This document shows, one piece after another, positions 1 through 9,121 of a stretch of DNA of 64,000 nt (its first letter is position 1; the number at the start of each line of letters is the position of its first letter). The notes beneath the pieces were generated by a model, which saw only the letters and a list, made by a program, of their open reading frames with translations, was not told the DNA's origin and did not search any database. A program made the position numbers and the translations under genes. The stretch comes from Deinococcus depolymerans (GTDB taxonomy: Bacteria > Deinococcota > Deinococci > Deinococcales > Deinococcaceae), in contig NZ_BAAADB010000012.1 of NCBI RefSeq assembly GCF_039522025.1, positions 186,001 to 250,000 on the forward strand, written 5' to 3'.

Positions 1-944
1 GCAGCCAGCGGCGCGTACACGATGTAGCTGTGCCCGACGATCCAGCCGATGTCGCTGGTGCAGAAGAACACGTCGCCGGCCCGCACGTCGAACAGCTGGC
101 CCAGGTGGTAGGTGCTGGCGACCATGTACCCGCCGTGCGTGTGGATGACGCCCTTGGGTTTCCCGGTGCTGCCGGACGTGTACAGCACGTACAGGGGGTG
201 TTCGGCGTTCACGGGCACCGCCCCGGCGCGGCCGTGCGTGAAGAGGCTCTCCCAGGGGACGGTGCGGGCGTCGTGTTCGCGCTGGTAGGTCTTGATGCGT
301 TCCCACAGCACGAGGTGTTCCACGCCGCCCAGCTCCGCGATGGCCTCGGAGGCGATGGCGTACAGGTCCACGAGTTTCCCGCGCCGGTACCCGACATCCG
401 CCGTGATGACCACGCGCGCCCCGGCGTCCGTGATGCGGTCGCGCAGTGCGCCCACGCCCAGGCCCGCGTACACGACCGAGTGCACCGCGCCCAGGCGGGC
501 GCAGGCGAGCATGGCGATCACGCCCTCCGGCGTCAGGGGCATGTAGATCACCACGCGGTCGCCTGCGGTCACGCCCAGCGTGCGCAGGCCCGCGGCGGCC
601 CGCTCGACCCGTTCGTGCAGCATGCCGTAGGTGATGACCTGCGCCTCCTCGGTCTCGGAGAGCCAGATCAGCGCCGCGCGGGTGCGGGCCTCGCCGCGTG
701 CGTGGCGGTCCAGTGCGCTGAGGGTGATGTTCGTCTCGCCGTCCGCGAACCACTGCATGTGCGGGCGGTTCCAGGTCAGGCCGGTCGTGGGGGTCTTCGT
801 CCACTCGAAGGCGCGGGCCTGCGCCAGCCAGAAGGCGTCGGGGTCGCGGCGGGCCGCGGCGATGTCTTCCTCCGGGTCGCCCTTCAGGCGGCGCAGCACG
901 GACTCGGGCACGAACCAGCGGTCGGGGCGGTGGGCATCCGTCAT
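1..944 (-). CDS. acs: Acetyl-CoA synthetase, N-terminal part (runs off left edge)
   Basis: AMP-forming acetate--CoA ligase, which activates acetate to acetyl-CoA in the cytosol. Only the first 314 or so residues are visible; the gene continues beyond base 1. The visible part has the family's N-terminal cap and the adenylate-forming signature YTSGSTGKPKG at about residues 255-265, followed by IHTHGG and CTSDIGWIVGHSY. The ATG at 944 is preceded by a GGAGG ribosome-binding site 8 nt upstream. Together with pta-ackA further right, the cell has both the high- and low-affinity acetate routes. Family assignment is confident; propionyl-CoA synthetase is a less likely alternative. Confidence 0.92.
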   Translation of the reverse strand, partial: MTDAHRPDRWFVPESVLRRLKGDPEEDIAAARRDPDAFWLAQARAFEWTKTPTTGLTWNRPHMQWFADGETNITLSALDRHARGEARTRAALIWLSETEEAQVITYGMLHERVERAAAGLRTLGVTAGDRVVIYMPLTPEGVIAMLACARLGAVHSVVYAGLGVGALRDRITDAGARVVITADVGYRRGKLVDLYAIASEAIAELGGVEHLVLWERIKTYQREHDARTVPWESLFTHGRAGAVPVNAEHPLYVLYTSGSTGKPKGVIHTHGGYMVASTYHLGQLFDVRAGDVFFCTSDIGWIVGHSYIVYAPLA

Positions 945-1152
945 GGGTGGAACCTCCGGGGGGGAGCGGGACTCGGGTTGGGCGTGCCGCTCAGTGTACG
1001 GGGGGAGAGGTGAGGGGGACATGGGAAGTGGGCCAGGCGTGCAGAGGCTGCCGCTTCCCGGCCGCTCCTGCCGGGCGGTCTGGCTGGGCCGCCGGACCGT
1101 CTTCCCGCTGCTGTCTGCCCACCCGCCGCGGGCTCTTTTCACCCACCGGTCA

Positions 1153-1182
1153 TTATGCTTTTAGCATAATTCATGCTATACT
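1153..1182 (+). promoter_or_regulatory. RDRM-type operator (1153-1169) and -10 box of ddrC
   Basis: The 17-mer TTATGCTTTTAGCATAA at 1153-1169 is an almost perfect palindrome of the form TTATG-N7-CATAA, the shape of the radiation/desiccation response motif bound by the repressor DdrO. A TATACT -10 hexamer follows at 1177-1182, and the GTG start of ddrC lies 6 nt later, so the mRNA is probably leaderless. The operator covers the expected -35 region, which fits repression by occlusion that DdrO cleavage would relieve after DNA damage. The DdrO link is inferred from the motif. Confidence 0.85.
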
Positions 1183-1188
1183 TTTCCT

Positions 1189-1884
1189 GTGAAGAACGTA
1201 CCCCTGACCCTCGATTTCGGCACCGTCCGGCTGCCTGTCAGCGCGGACGGCCTCCTCCACGCGGCGGTCGCCCTCACGCAGCTGGGCGTCCCCGAGAACG
1301 CGCACGCCGCCACCCTCGCCGCCCACGACCTCACCCCCGACAGCGCCGACTTCGGCGCGGGCCCGGAAGGCGCCCTGAGCGTCCCCGCCTTCACCGCCCT
1401 GTGCTTCGCGCTGGACACCCCCCAGGCCCGCCGCTGGCGCAGACGGGCGCAGGACCTGCTCGCCCGCGCGCTGCAGGGCGACGTGCGCCTCGCCGCCAGC
1501 ATCGCCGAACGCAACCCCGACCCCGAAGCGCGCCGCTGGCTGGCCGCCCGCCTGGACAGCACCCACGCCCGCCGGGAACTCATGAGCACTGTCGCCCGGC
1601 ACGGCGGCGCCGGGAACGTCTACGGACAGCTGGGCAGCATCAGCAACCGCAGCGTCCTGGGCACCGACAGCGCCACCATCCGCCGCGAACGCGGCGTGAA
1701 ACACACCCGCGACGGCCTGAGCAGCACCGAACTGCTGCGCCTCGCATACCTCGACGCCGCCACCGCCCGCGCCATCCAGGAACGCGGCGCGCACGGCAAC
1801 GCCGCCATCCTGCGGCTGCACGAGCACCTCGCGCGGCACGAACGGCAGGGCTGGAGCAGCACCCGGCCCCCGCAGGCCGGATAG
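1189..1884 (+). CDS. ddrC: Probable DNA damage response protein DdrC
   Basis: 231 residues, the length I recall for DdrC, a Deinococcus-specific nucleoid-associated DNA-binding protein induced by radiation. The N-terminal half (about residues 1-100) is compatible with a winged-helix region, and the C-terminal half is helical and rich in Arg, Ala and Glu. The RDRM palindrome just upstream strongly supports membership of the DdrO regulon. The start is GTG at 1189, 6 nt after the -10 box, with no Shine-Dalgarno. In D. radiodurans ddrC is, from memory, DR_0003 near dnaA; here it sits between acs and lptF instead. The name rests on length, remembered similarity and promoter, not on a search. Confidence 0.8.
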   Translation: MKNVPLTLDFGTVRLPVSADGLLHAAVALTQLGVPENAHAATLAAHDLTPDSADFGAGPEGALSVPAFTALCFALDTPQARRWRRRAQDLLARALQGDVRLAASIAERNPDPEARRWLAARLDSTHARRELMSTVARHGGAGNVYGQLGSISNRSVLGTDSATIRRERGVKHTRDGLSSTELLRLAYLDAATARAIQERGAHGNAAILRLHEHLARHERQGWSSTRPPQAG

Positions 1885-1953
1885 CCCCCCCGCACGGACG
1901 GAGTGCGGCGCTCCCACCCGCTGCCCTCATCCGCGCCCGCTAGAATCCTGCTC

Positions 1954-3000
1954 GTGCCGCCCCTCCTCATCCGGCTCGTTCTCGCCGAGGTCACACGCTG
2001 GTACGCGGCGGGCGTCGCGCTGTTCCTGACGCTCCAGATGGTCGACGTCCTGAGCAGCACCGTCAGCAAACTCCTGACCTACCACCCCCCGCTCCTCAAG
2101 GGCCTGAGCGCCCTGCTGGCCATCACGCCCACCATCCTGAACCGCGCGCTGGTGCTGGCCGTCCCGTTCGCGATCCTGCTGGCCTTCTCACGCATGCAGC
2201 GCGACAGCGAACTCAAGGCCATCAGCGCCGGCGGCGTCCCCCCGCTGCGGCTGGTCTGGCCGCTGGCCCTGCCGTTCCTCGGGGTGGCCGCCCTGGCCTT
2301 CGTGAACGCCGACCGGCTGGTCCCCGCCGGCCTGGCCGCCTGGGACCGCGCGTGGTACAGCATCTACGACATTCCCCCGCCGCCGCCCCGGCAGGAGCGT
2401 TACACCTACGCCCCGCCCGGCGCGCTGTACTACGCCGGCCGGGTCGTCAGCGAGTCGGGCGGCAGCGCCGCGCAGCTGCAGGGCGTGATGGTGCAGCGCG
2501 GCCAGGAAACCCTGACCGCCTCGCTGGGCAGCTGGGACACCCGGAAACGCACCTGGACGCTCACCACCCCCTGGATCACCCGCCCCGGCCAGCCGCCCCG
2601 CCAGAGCACGGGGTCCGTGACCGTCCCGCAGAACGACACCCTGCGCCCCCCGCCCGGCAACGCCGAGCAGGCCCCCACCGCCGACCTGCGCGCCCGCGCC
2701 GCCGACCCCGCCCTGCTGCCCGCCGACCGCCGCGCCGCCGCGTTCCAGCTGGCCCGCCGCGTGGCCGACCCGCTGACCGCCGTGGTGTTCGCGCTGGCCG
2801 CCGGGGCGCTGGGCCTGCTGCTGCGTAACCGCGCCGCCGCGTTCGCCGCCGTGCTGCTGTTCATCGTGACCTTCTACGTCCTGTGGAGCACCGTGCCGGG
2901 CCTCGCGACGGCCGGGGCGCTGAACCCCGCGCTGGCCGCGTGGCTGCCGAACCTCGCGTTCACGCTGCTGGCCGCCGCGCTCGCCTGGAGGCTCCGGTGA
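1954..3000 (+). CDS. lptF: LptF/LptG-type (YjgP/YjgQ) permease, first of pair
   Basis: Inner-membrane permease of the YjgP/YjgQ family, which in diderms forms the LptB2FG ABC machinery that extracts lipopolysaccharide; the substrate in Deinococcus is not known. 348 residues: three N-terminal membrane segments (about residues 15-135), a central soluble beta-rich domain (about 150-245), then three C-terminal membrane segments. GTG at 1954 is chosen because a TAGAAT -10 box lies at 1941-1946, 7 nt upstream; a longer in-frame start at 1903 would lie upstream of it. The stop overlaps the GTG of the next gene (GTGA), so the pair should be translationally coupled. Confidence 0.85.
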   Translation: MPPLLIRLVLAEVTRWYAAGVALFLTLQMVDVLSSTVSKLLTYHPPLLKGLSALLAITPTILNRALVLAVPFAILLAFSRMQRDSELKAISAGGVPPLRLVWPLALPFLGVAALAFVNADRLVPAGLAAWDRAWYSIYDIPPPPPRQERYTYAPPGALYYAGRVVSESGGSAAQLQGVMVQRGQETLTASLGSWDTRKRTWTLTTPWITRPGQPPRQSTGSVTVPQNDTLRPPPGNAEQAPTADLRARAADPALLPADRRAAAFQLARRVADPLTAVVFALAAGALGLLLRNRAAAFAAVLLFIVTFYVLWSTVPGLATAGALNPALAAWLPNLAFTLLAAALAWRLR

Positions 3001-4106
3001 GGGGCCTGCCCACCTTCGAACGCTACGTCCTGAACGAGATCCTGCCGTTCCTGTTCGGGGCGCTGGCCGCTGTGATCAGCCTGCTGGTCGTCGGCAGCCT
3101 GGAGAAAGTCATCGCGCCGCTGCTCGCCAAGGGCGCCAACCCCGTCCTGGTCGCCCGCGTGCTGGCCCTGAACGTCCCGGAAGCCGCCGCGCAGGCCCTG
3201 CCCATCGCGCTGATGTTCGCCACGCTGCTGGGCCTCTCACGCCTGGCCGCCGACAGCGAACTGAAAAGCGCGCTGGCCGCCGGAATTCCCGCCACGCGCC
3301 TGTTCCGCCCGGTCCTGGCCCTGGGGCTGGCGGTGACCGTCCTGGCCTTCGCGCTCGGCGAGGGCCTCGTGCCGCGCGCCCGCACCGAGGCCCGCCAGGT
3401 GCAGCAGCAGATCGTGCTGGACAACCCCCGCGTGCTGGGCCTGAACGCCGCCGGGCAGAACGCCGTGCTCCGCGACGCGCTGGGCCGCGCCATCAGCATC
3501 GGGCAGATCCTGCCCGGCGGGGAACTGCGCGACCTGCGGGTCGTGACCATGCAGCCCGGCCTGCCGCCCCGCGAGGTCATCACCGCCGCCAGCGGCCGCC
3601 TGCGCCCCGGCAGCAACGTCCTCGAACTGCGGAGCGGGCAGCGCGTCACGTACCAGGACGCCCGGCCCGTCACGGTCCTGACCTTCCAGAGCGGCACCCT
3701 GCCCCTCCAGGACACCGGCACGGAACTCGGCGCCGAGGGAAACGGCGACCTGAACCCCATCTACGAACCGCTGCCCACCCTGATCGCCCGCACGAACACC
3801 TACCGCGCGCAGCACGTCAACTCCCCGGCCGACTTCACCGCCCTGCACCGCAAGTTCGCCGGGCCGCTGGCCGCGCTGGCCCTGGCGTTCTTCGCGGTGG
3901 CGCTGGCCGTGTTCAGCTTCCGCAGCGGCCGTGACCTGGGCATGGTCTGGGCGCTGCTGCTGACGTTCGCGTACTACGCGACCTTCAGCGTGTTCCGCAT
4001 CATGGGCGAGAACGGCGCGCTGCCCGGCGCGGTCGCCGCGTACGCCCCGGACCTGATCGCCGTCGCGGCCGGCGGGGCTCTGCTGTGGCTCACCGCCCGG
4101 CGATAG
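2997..4106 (+). CDS. lptG: LptF/LptG-type (YjgP/YjgQ) permease, second of pair
   Basis: Second YjgP/YjgQ-family permease, 369 residues, with the same plan as its neighbour: N-terminal membrane segments including LPFLFGALAAVISLLVVGS, a soluble domain (about residues 150-270), and three C-terminal membrane segments. The GTG at 2997 overlaps the preceding TGA by 4 nt. LptF and LptG act as a heterodimer with the ATPase LptB, which is not encoded here. Which of the two is F and which is G is assigned by order only. Confidence 0.85.
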   Translation: MRGLPTFERYVLNEILPFLFGALAAVISLLVVGSLEKVIAPLLAKGANPVLVARVLALNVPEAAAQALPIALMFATLLGLSRLAADSELKSALAAGIPATRLFRPVLALGLAVTVLAFALGEGLVPRARTEARQVQQQIVLDNPRVLGLNAAGQNAVLRDALGRAISIGQILPGGELRDLRVVTMQPGLPPREVITAASGRLRPGSNVLELRSGQRVTYQDARPVTVLTFQSGTLPLQDTGTELGAEGNGDLNPIYEPLPTLIARTNTYRAQHVNSPADFTALHRKFAGPLAALALAFFAVALAVFSFRSGRDLGMVWALLLTFAYYATFSVFRIMGENGALPGAVAAYAPDLIAVAAGGALLWLTARR

Positions 4107-4143
4107 ACGGGACGCGGGAGGCGGGAATCCGGTAGGGTGCAGC

Positions 4144-5541
4144 ATGTCCACAACCAGACGTACGGCCCTGACCTGGGCGGCCCTGGCCACCGCCGGCGCC
4201 GCCCTGATCGCCCGGCAGGCCACCCGCCCCGCCCCGACCGACACCGAGACGCTGGACGCCACCCGCACCCTGCTGCGCGCCGCGCTGCCCAGCGTGCGCC
4301 CCTTCGACGTGCAGCTCTGGAACGGCGAGGTGATCGCGGCCACCCGGCCCAGCCGCGCCCGCCTGATCCTGAACAGCCCGGAAACGCTGGGCCGCCTGCT
4401 GAAACTCCCGCTGGACATGGCGCTCGGCGAGGCGTACCTGCGCGGCGACTTCGAGATCGAGGGAAACATCGGGGACATCGCCGCCATCGCCGAGACCTTC
4501 GACGCGACCCTGAACCCCGCCGACGCGCCCGCCCTGCTGCGCGCCGCCGCCACCCTGCGCCGCCGCGCCGGGGCCACCCCGCCCATCGCCGTGACCGCCA
4601 GCCTGGAAGGCCCGCAGCACTCCCGCGAGAGGGACCAGCAGGCCATCTCGTACCACTACGACGTCAGCAACGACTTCTACAGACTGTGGCTGGACCGGCG
4701 CATGGTGTACTCCTGCGCCTACTTCAGGGGCGGCACCGAGACGCTGGACGAGGCGCAGGAAGCGAAACTGGACCTGATCTGCCGCAAACTGCGCCTGAAG
4801 GAAGGCGAGCACCTGCTGGACATCGGCAGCGGCTGGGGCGGCCTCGCCATTCACGCCGCGCAGCGCTACGGAGCGCGCGTGCTGGGCGTCACGCTCAGCG
4901 AGGCGCAACTGCACGAGGCCCGCGCCCGCGCCGACGCCGCCGGGGTCGCCGACCGCGTCACCTTCGAACTGCGCGACTACCGCGACGTGCTCGCCCACGC
5001 GCCCGAAGGGGGCTTCGACAAGATCGCGTCGGTCGGCATGGCCGAACACGTGGGCCGCAAGAACATGCCCACCTACTTCCGCGCCGCGTATACGGCCCTG
5101 AAACCCGGCGGCCTGATGATGAACCACGCCATCAGCGACGGCATCCCCCAGGCCCGCGTGCCCCTGTGGCTGCAGAGCGGCAACTTCGCCCGGAAGTACG
5201 TGTTCCCCGACGGCGAACTGCTGCCCATCTGGGAAACCGTGAAACACGCCACCGAGGCGCAGTTCGAGGTCCGCGACATAGAGAACCTCCGCGAACACTA
5301 CGCCCTCACCCTCACCCACTGGGCCGCGAACCTCGAAACGCACCACGCAGAAGCCCGCGCCGCCCTCGGCGAGCAACGCCACCGCCTGTGGCGCCTCTAC
5401 CTGGGCGCCACCTCCCACTACTTCGAGAAAGGCCACCTGGGCCTCTACCAGACCCTCCTGGCGAAACCCGACGAGCAACGCAGAGCCCACGTACCCCTCA
5501 GCCGCGCGGACCTCTATAGGGGGGAGATGGTCGATGGTTGA
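4144..5541 (+). CDS. cfa: Cyclopropane-fatty-acyl-phospholipid synthase-like methyltransferase
   Basis: 465 residues. SAM-dependent enzyme predicted to methylenate unsaturated acyl chains of membrane phospholipids. The SAM-binding motif I is LLDIGSGWGGLAIHAA (about residues 222-237), preceded by the family hallmark HYDVSNDFYRLWLD and VYSCAYF. The N-terminus has a hydrophobic stretch (about residues 8-22) that could anchor the protein to the membrane. The start ATG is 5 nt after a TAGGGT -10 box (4133-4138). It ends convergent with pta, sharing a terminator hairpin. Related mycolic-acid or fatty-acid methyltransferases in this family cannot be excluded. Confidence 0.88.
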   Translation: MSTTRRTALTWAALATAGAALIARQATRPAPTDTETLDATRTLLRAALPSVRPFDVQLWNGEVIAATRPSRARLILNSPETLGRLLKLPLDMALGEAYLRGDFEIEGNIGDIAAIAETFDATLNPADAPALLRAAATLRRRAGATPPIAVTASLEGPQHSRERDQQAISYHYDVSNDFYRLWLDRRMVYSCAYFRGGTETLDEAQEAKLDLICRKLRLKEGEHLLDIGSGWGGLAIHAAQRYGARVLGVTLSEAQLHEARARADAAGVADRVTFELRDYRDVLAHAPEGGFDKIASVGMAEHVGRKNMPTYFRAAYTALKPGGLMMNHAISDGIPQARVPLWLQSGNFARKYVFPDGELLPIWETVKHATEAQFEVRDIENLREHYALTLTHWAANLETHHAEARAALGEQRHRLWRLYLGATSHYFEKGHLGLYQTLLAKPDEQRRAHVPLSRADLYRGEMVDG

Positions 5542-5588
5542 AAGTTGATGGACAGGGCCTTTCCATCACCCATCAACCTTCACCCATC
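5533..5588. terminator. Bidirectional hairpin terminator between cfa and pta
   Basis: Bases 5533-5551 pair with 5570-5588 in a 19-bp imperfect stem. It overlaps the 3' ends of both convergent genes (cfa stop at 5541, pta stop at 5580), so it probably stops transcription from both sides. The 3' arm contains two copies of CACCCATCAACCTTC-like sequence. Confidence 0.6.
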
Positions 5589-7685
5589 AACCTTCCCCTG
5601 CGTTGCCTGGATGGCGGTCAGGGCGATGGTGTACACGATGTCGTCCACGAGCGCGCCGCGACTCAGGTCGTTCACGGGTTTGCGCAGGCCCTGGAGCATC
5701 GGGCCGACCGCGATGACGCCGGCGGCGCGCTGCACGGCCTTGTAGGTGGTGTTGCCGGTGTTCAGGTCCGGGAAGATGAACACGGTGGCGCGGCCCGCGA
5801 CGGGACTGCCGGGGGCCTTGGCCTGCCCGACGGACAGGACGCTGGCGGCGTCGTACTGCATGGGGCCGTCGACCAGCAGGTCCGGGCGGCGCTCGCGAAC
5901 GAGGGCGGTGGCGGCCTTGACCTTCTCGACGTCCTGGCCGCTGCCGGACTCGCCGGTCGAGTAGGACAGCATGGCGATCCTGGGCGTGATGCCGAAGGCG
6001 TGGGCGCTGTCGGCACTCTGAATGGCGATGTCCGCGAGTTCCTCGGCGTTCGGGTTAGGGTTGATGGCCGCGTCGCCGTACACGAGGACCTGTTCGGGCA
6101 TCAGCATGAAGAACACCGAGCTGACCAGCCGCGAGCCGGGCGCGGTCTTGATGAGTTGCAGGGCGGGCCGCACGGTATTCGCGGTCGTGTGGACCGCGCC
6201 GGACACCAGCCCGTCCACCTCGCCCAGCGCGAGCATCATGGTGCCCAGCACCACCGTGTCCTCCAGTTGCGCTTCGGCCTGCGGGGCGGTCAGGCCCTTG
6301 CTGCGGCGCAGTTCCACCATGGGCTCGACGTACCGCGCGCGGATGGAATCCGGGTGCAGGATCTCCAGACCGTCGGGCAGCGTCAGGCCCTGCCCCTCCG
6401 CGACCTGCCGCACGCGTTCCGGGTCGGCCAGCAGCACGCAGCGCGCGATGCCCTTCTCCGTGCAGCGGATGGCGGCCTTCACGGTGCGCGGCTCGTCCCC
6501 CTCGGGCAGCACGATGCGCTTGGCGGCGGCGCGGGCCTTCTGGATCAGTTCGTACCGGAAGGCGCTGGGCGGCAGGCGGCGGTCCCCGGCGACCTCCGGC
6601 ACGCGCAGCCGCGCACCCAGCGGCCCCGTGTCCAGCCGGTCGGCAATGAAGTCCAGCATGCGCTCCATGCGCTGCGTGTCGTCGTGCGGGACGCGTGAAT
6701 CCAGCCTGGAGAGGCGCGAGGCCGTCTCGAACGAGTTGGTGTTCACGCGCAGCACGGGCAGGGTGCTGCCCAGCGCCGCGCGGCACAGCCGCTCGATGCT
6801 GTCCTCCGGGGCGCTGCCGGACGTGAACATCAGCCCCGCCAGGGGCACGCCGCTCAGGTGCGACAGGGCCGCCGCCATGATCACGTCCTCCCGGTCGCCG
6901 GGCGTGACGACCAGCGCGCCCGGCACGAACAGGTGCGCCATCTTCGGCACGGTGCGCGCCGTGACGACCGTACTCGTCACGCGGCGCAGGCCCGCCTCAC
7001 CCTCGTTCACGATCTCCGCGCCCAGGTGCCGGGCCACGTCCAGCGTGCGCGGCGCGTTCAGGCCGCCCGACTGCGACACCACGCCCAGCAACGGCAGCGT
7101 GCCCCCGTTCAGGACGCGGCTGCGGGCCCGCAGTTCCGCCATCAGCGTCCCGAAATCCAGCCCCGGCGGCGCGAAGTTCAGCACGTACCCGCTGAGGCCC
7201 GAGCCGTCGCTGCGGCGGTACGCCTGCGCCGAGATCTCCAGCTCATCGGCCAGTTCCGCCGCGCCCACCCCCGCCAGACTGGACACCAGCACCGTGTCCG
7301 CCTCCAGGTTCCGCGCGAGGCTGGCGTTCAGCGCCCCGGCGTACACGTTCCGTTCGTTCAGGGCGAGACCCTCCACGATCAGTACGTCCGCGCCGCCCCC
7401 CGTGACCTGCCGGGCCAGGGTGACGACCTCCTCCATCAGGTCCTCCTCGGCCCCCAGGCTCAACTGCTCCTCGGCGTGCGTCAGGGTGATCGGGTCGGGC
7501 GTGGGCAGGTGCGCCAGCGTCCGCGCGAAATGCACGCTGTCGTCCGTGCGGGCCTCATGCGTCTGCGCGATGGGTTTCAGGAACGCCACCTTCAACCCCT
7601 GGCGTTCCAGCGCGCGGGTCAGGCCCAGCGCCGTGCTGCTCAGGCCCACGCCGTTGCGGGTCGGTGCGACGAACAGGGTTTTCAT
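5580..7685 (-). CDS. pta: Phosphate acetyltransferase
   Basis: 701 residues, the long three-domain form. The N-terminal BioD-like P-loop domain (about residues 1-200) starts MKTLFVAPTRNGVGLSS; a DRTGG-type domain follows (about 215-320), and the catalytic PTA domain is C-terminal (about 370-695). It interconverts acetyl-CoA and acetyl phosphate in the cytosol. Its start overlaps the end of ackA by 4 nt, so ackA-pta is one operon for acetate overflow or assimilation. A fully convincing family match. Confidence 0.95.
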   Translation of the reverse strand: MKTLFVAPTRNGVGLSSTALGLTRALERQGLKVAFLKPIAQTHEARTDDSVHFARTLAHLPTPDPITLTHAEEQLSLGAEEDLMEEVVTLARQVTGGGADVLIVEGLALNERNVYAGALNASLARNLEADTVLVSSLAGVGAAELADELEISAQAYRRSDGSGLSGYVLNFAPPGLDFGTLMAELRARSRVLNGGTLPLLGVVSQSGGLNAPRTLDVARHLGAEIVNEGEAGLRRVTSTVVTARTVPKMAHLFVPGALVVTPGDREDVIMAAALSHLSGVPLAGLMFTSGSAPEDSIERLCRAALGSTLPVLRVNTNSFETASRLSRLDSRVPHDDTQRMERMLDFIADRLDTGPLGARLRVPEVAGDRRLPPSAFRYELIQKARAAAKRIVLPEGDEPRTVKAAIRCTEKGIARCVLLADPERVRQVAEGQGLTLPDGLEILHPDSIRARYVEPMVELRRSKGLTAPQAEAQLEDTVVLGTMMLALGEVDGLVSGAVHTTANTVRPALQLIKTAPGSRLVSSVFFMLMPEQVLVYGDAAINPNPNAEELADIAIQSADSAHAFGITPRIAMLSYSTGESGSGQDVEKVKAATALVRERRPDLLVDGPMQYDAASVLSVGQAKAPGSPVAGRATVFIFPDLNTGNTTYKAVQRAAGVIAVGPMLQGLRKPVNDLSRGALVDDIVYTIALTAIQATQGKVDG

Positions 7686-8881
7686 GCCTGGGCTCCCTTC
7701 AGCCCGGCCAGCAGGTCCTGCGTCTGCCGGGCGATCATCAGTTCCTCGTTCGTGTTCACCACCAGTGCCGGCAGCGTCCCCTCCGGACTGATCCGCCCGG
7801 ACTCGCCCCGCACCGCCCGCGCGTTCAGCGCCGGGTCCACCGCCGCGCCCAGCACGCCCAGCCGCGCCAGGACCGCGCCGCGCACCGCCGCGCTGTTCTC
7901 CCCGATGCCGCCCGTGAACACCAGCGCGTCCACCCGGCCCAGCGCGACCGCCATGCCCGCCATCTGCTTCGCGAGGCGGTACACGAACGCCTCGACCGCC
8001 AGCCGCGCACCCGCATGCCCGCGCGCCGCCGCTTCCTCCAGTTCCCGCATGTCGTTACTCAACCCCGACAGGCCCAGCAACCCGCTCTCACGGTTCAGGG
8101 CGGCCGTCACCTCCGACAGGCCCAGGCCCGCCTGCCGCGCAATGAAATCATGCAGGCCCGGATCCACGTCCCCGCTGCGCGTACCCATGACCAGCCCCTC
8201 CAGCGGCGTCAGGCCCATGCTGGTGTCCACGCTGCGCCCCCCCGCCACCGCGCACACGCTACACCCGTTCCCCAGGTGCGCCGTGACCAGCGTCAACTCC
8301 GCCAGCGGGCGGCCCAGCTCCCGCGCGGCCTCCGCCGCTACGAACGCGTGACTGGTCCCATGGAACCCGTAGCGCCGCACGCCATGCTGCCGGTACCACG
8401 CCTCCGGCACCGCGTACCGGAACGCGACCTCCGGCATGCTCTGATGAAACGCCGTGTCGAACACCGCCACCTGCGGCAGGTGCGGGAACGCCGCGCGCGC
8501 CGCCTCGATCCCTGCGATGTTCGCCGGGTTGTGCAGCGGCGCCAGCGGCACACACGCCCGCACGGCGTCCAGCACCTCCGGCGTGATCAGCGCCGGCTCA
8601 CTGAAGCGCTCGCCGCCATGCACCACCCGGTGCCCCACCGCGCCCACGTCCCCGCGCACGCCCAGCTCATCGAGCGCACCCGCGATCACCGCGAACGCCT
8701 CCGCGTACGTCCCGCCCGGCAGCGCCACCGACCGCCGCCCCCCCGGCAGGTCCAGCCGCGCCGACGCGTCCCCCGACCCCAGCCGCTCGGCCAGACCCGA
8801 CAGGCCCACCGCCCCACTCCGAACGTCCAGCAGCGCAAACTTCACGCTGCTCGACCCGCAATTCAGCACCAGAGTCCACAT
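7682..8881 (-). CDS. ackA: Acetate kinase
   Basis: 399 residues, the normal family length. It phosphorylates acetate with ATP. The signature LVLNCGSSSVKFAL lies at residues 4-17; further family blocks are MGLTPLEGLVMGTRSGDVDP and FTGGIGENS near the C-terminus. ATG at 8881 is chosen over an in-frame start at 8914 because the family begins right at the NCGSSS strand and a CAGAAT -10-like hexamer (8888-8893) lies 6 nt upstream. First gene of the ackA-pta operon. Confidence 0.95.
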   Translation of the reverse strand: MWTLVLNCGSSSVKFALLDVRSGAVGLSGLAERLGSGDASARLDLPGGRRSVALPGGTYAEAFAVIAGALDELGVRGDVGAVGHRVVHGGERFSEPALITPEVLDAVRACVPLAPLHNPANIAGIEAARAAFPHLPQVAVFDTAFHQSMPEVAFRYAVPEAWYRQHGVRRYGFHGTSHAFVAAEAARELGRPLAELTLVTAHLGNGCSVCAVAGGRSVDTSMGLTPLEGLVMGTRSGDVDPGLHDFIARQAGLGLSEVTAALNRESGLLGLSGLSNDMRELEEAAARGHAGARLAVEAFVYRLAKQMAGMAVALGRVDALVFTGGIGENSAAVRGAVLARLGVLGAAVDPALNARAVRGESGRISPEGTLPALVVNTNEELMIARQTQDLLAGLKGAQA

Positions 8882-8959
8882 GCGCCCATTCTGACAGCGC
8901 CCACCAGGGCACACGGCCCTGTCACAACGAACGGTGCAGCCCCTGTCTGGGAGGTGTCA

Positions 8960-9091
8960 TACGGACTCGGATTGAATGGCTTGCAAAGCCGTTCAATCCG
9001 AGCGAAGCGAGGAGGAGCTGGGCGGGTTCCGGACGTGGAGGTAGCAACCCGGTGAAGTTCCGGATTGTCAGCGAAACAGACGGAATCCGTA
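8960..9091 (-). mobile_element. MITE-like TACGGA repeat, copy A (short subfamily)
   Basis: 132-bp non-coding element. Both ends read TACGGA inward and it is flanked by the direct repeat TCA (8957-8959 and 9092-9094). A stem-loop with arms GATTGAA/TTCAATC lies close to the left end. Orientation is given relative to copies B, C and D. It lies between ackA and the accessory operon and lacks the roughly 30-bp insert of the long subfamily. No transposase is encoded. Confidence 0.85.
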
Positions 9092-9121
9092 TCACCCGTG
9101 TTATGCGGCCAGCAGTCGCAT

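Noticed and set aside
30..1013. Long plus-strand reading frame opposite acs
   Set aside because: It is antisense to the clearly recognisable acetyl-CoA synthetase; the residue composition (Gly/Val/His/Arg-rich) is typical of the opposite strand of a GC-rich gene.
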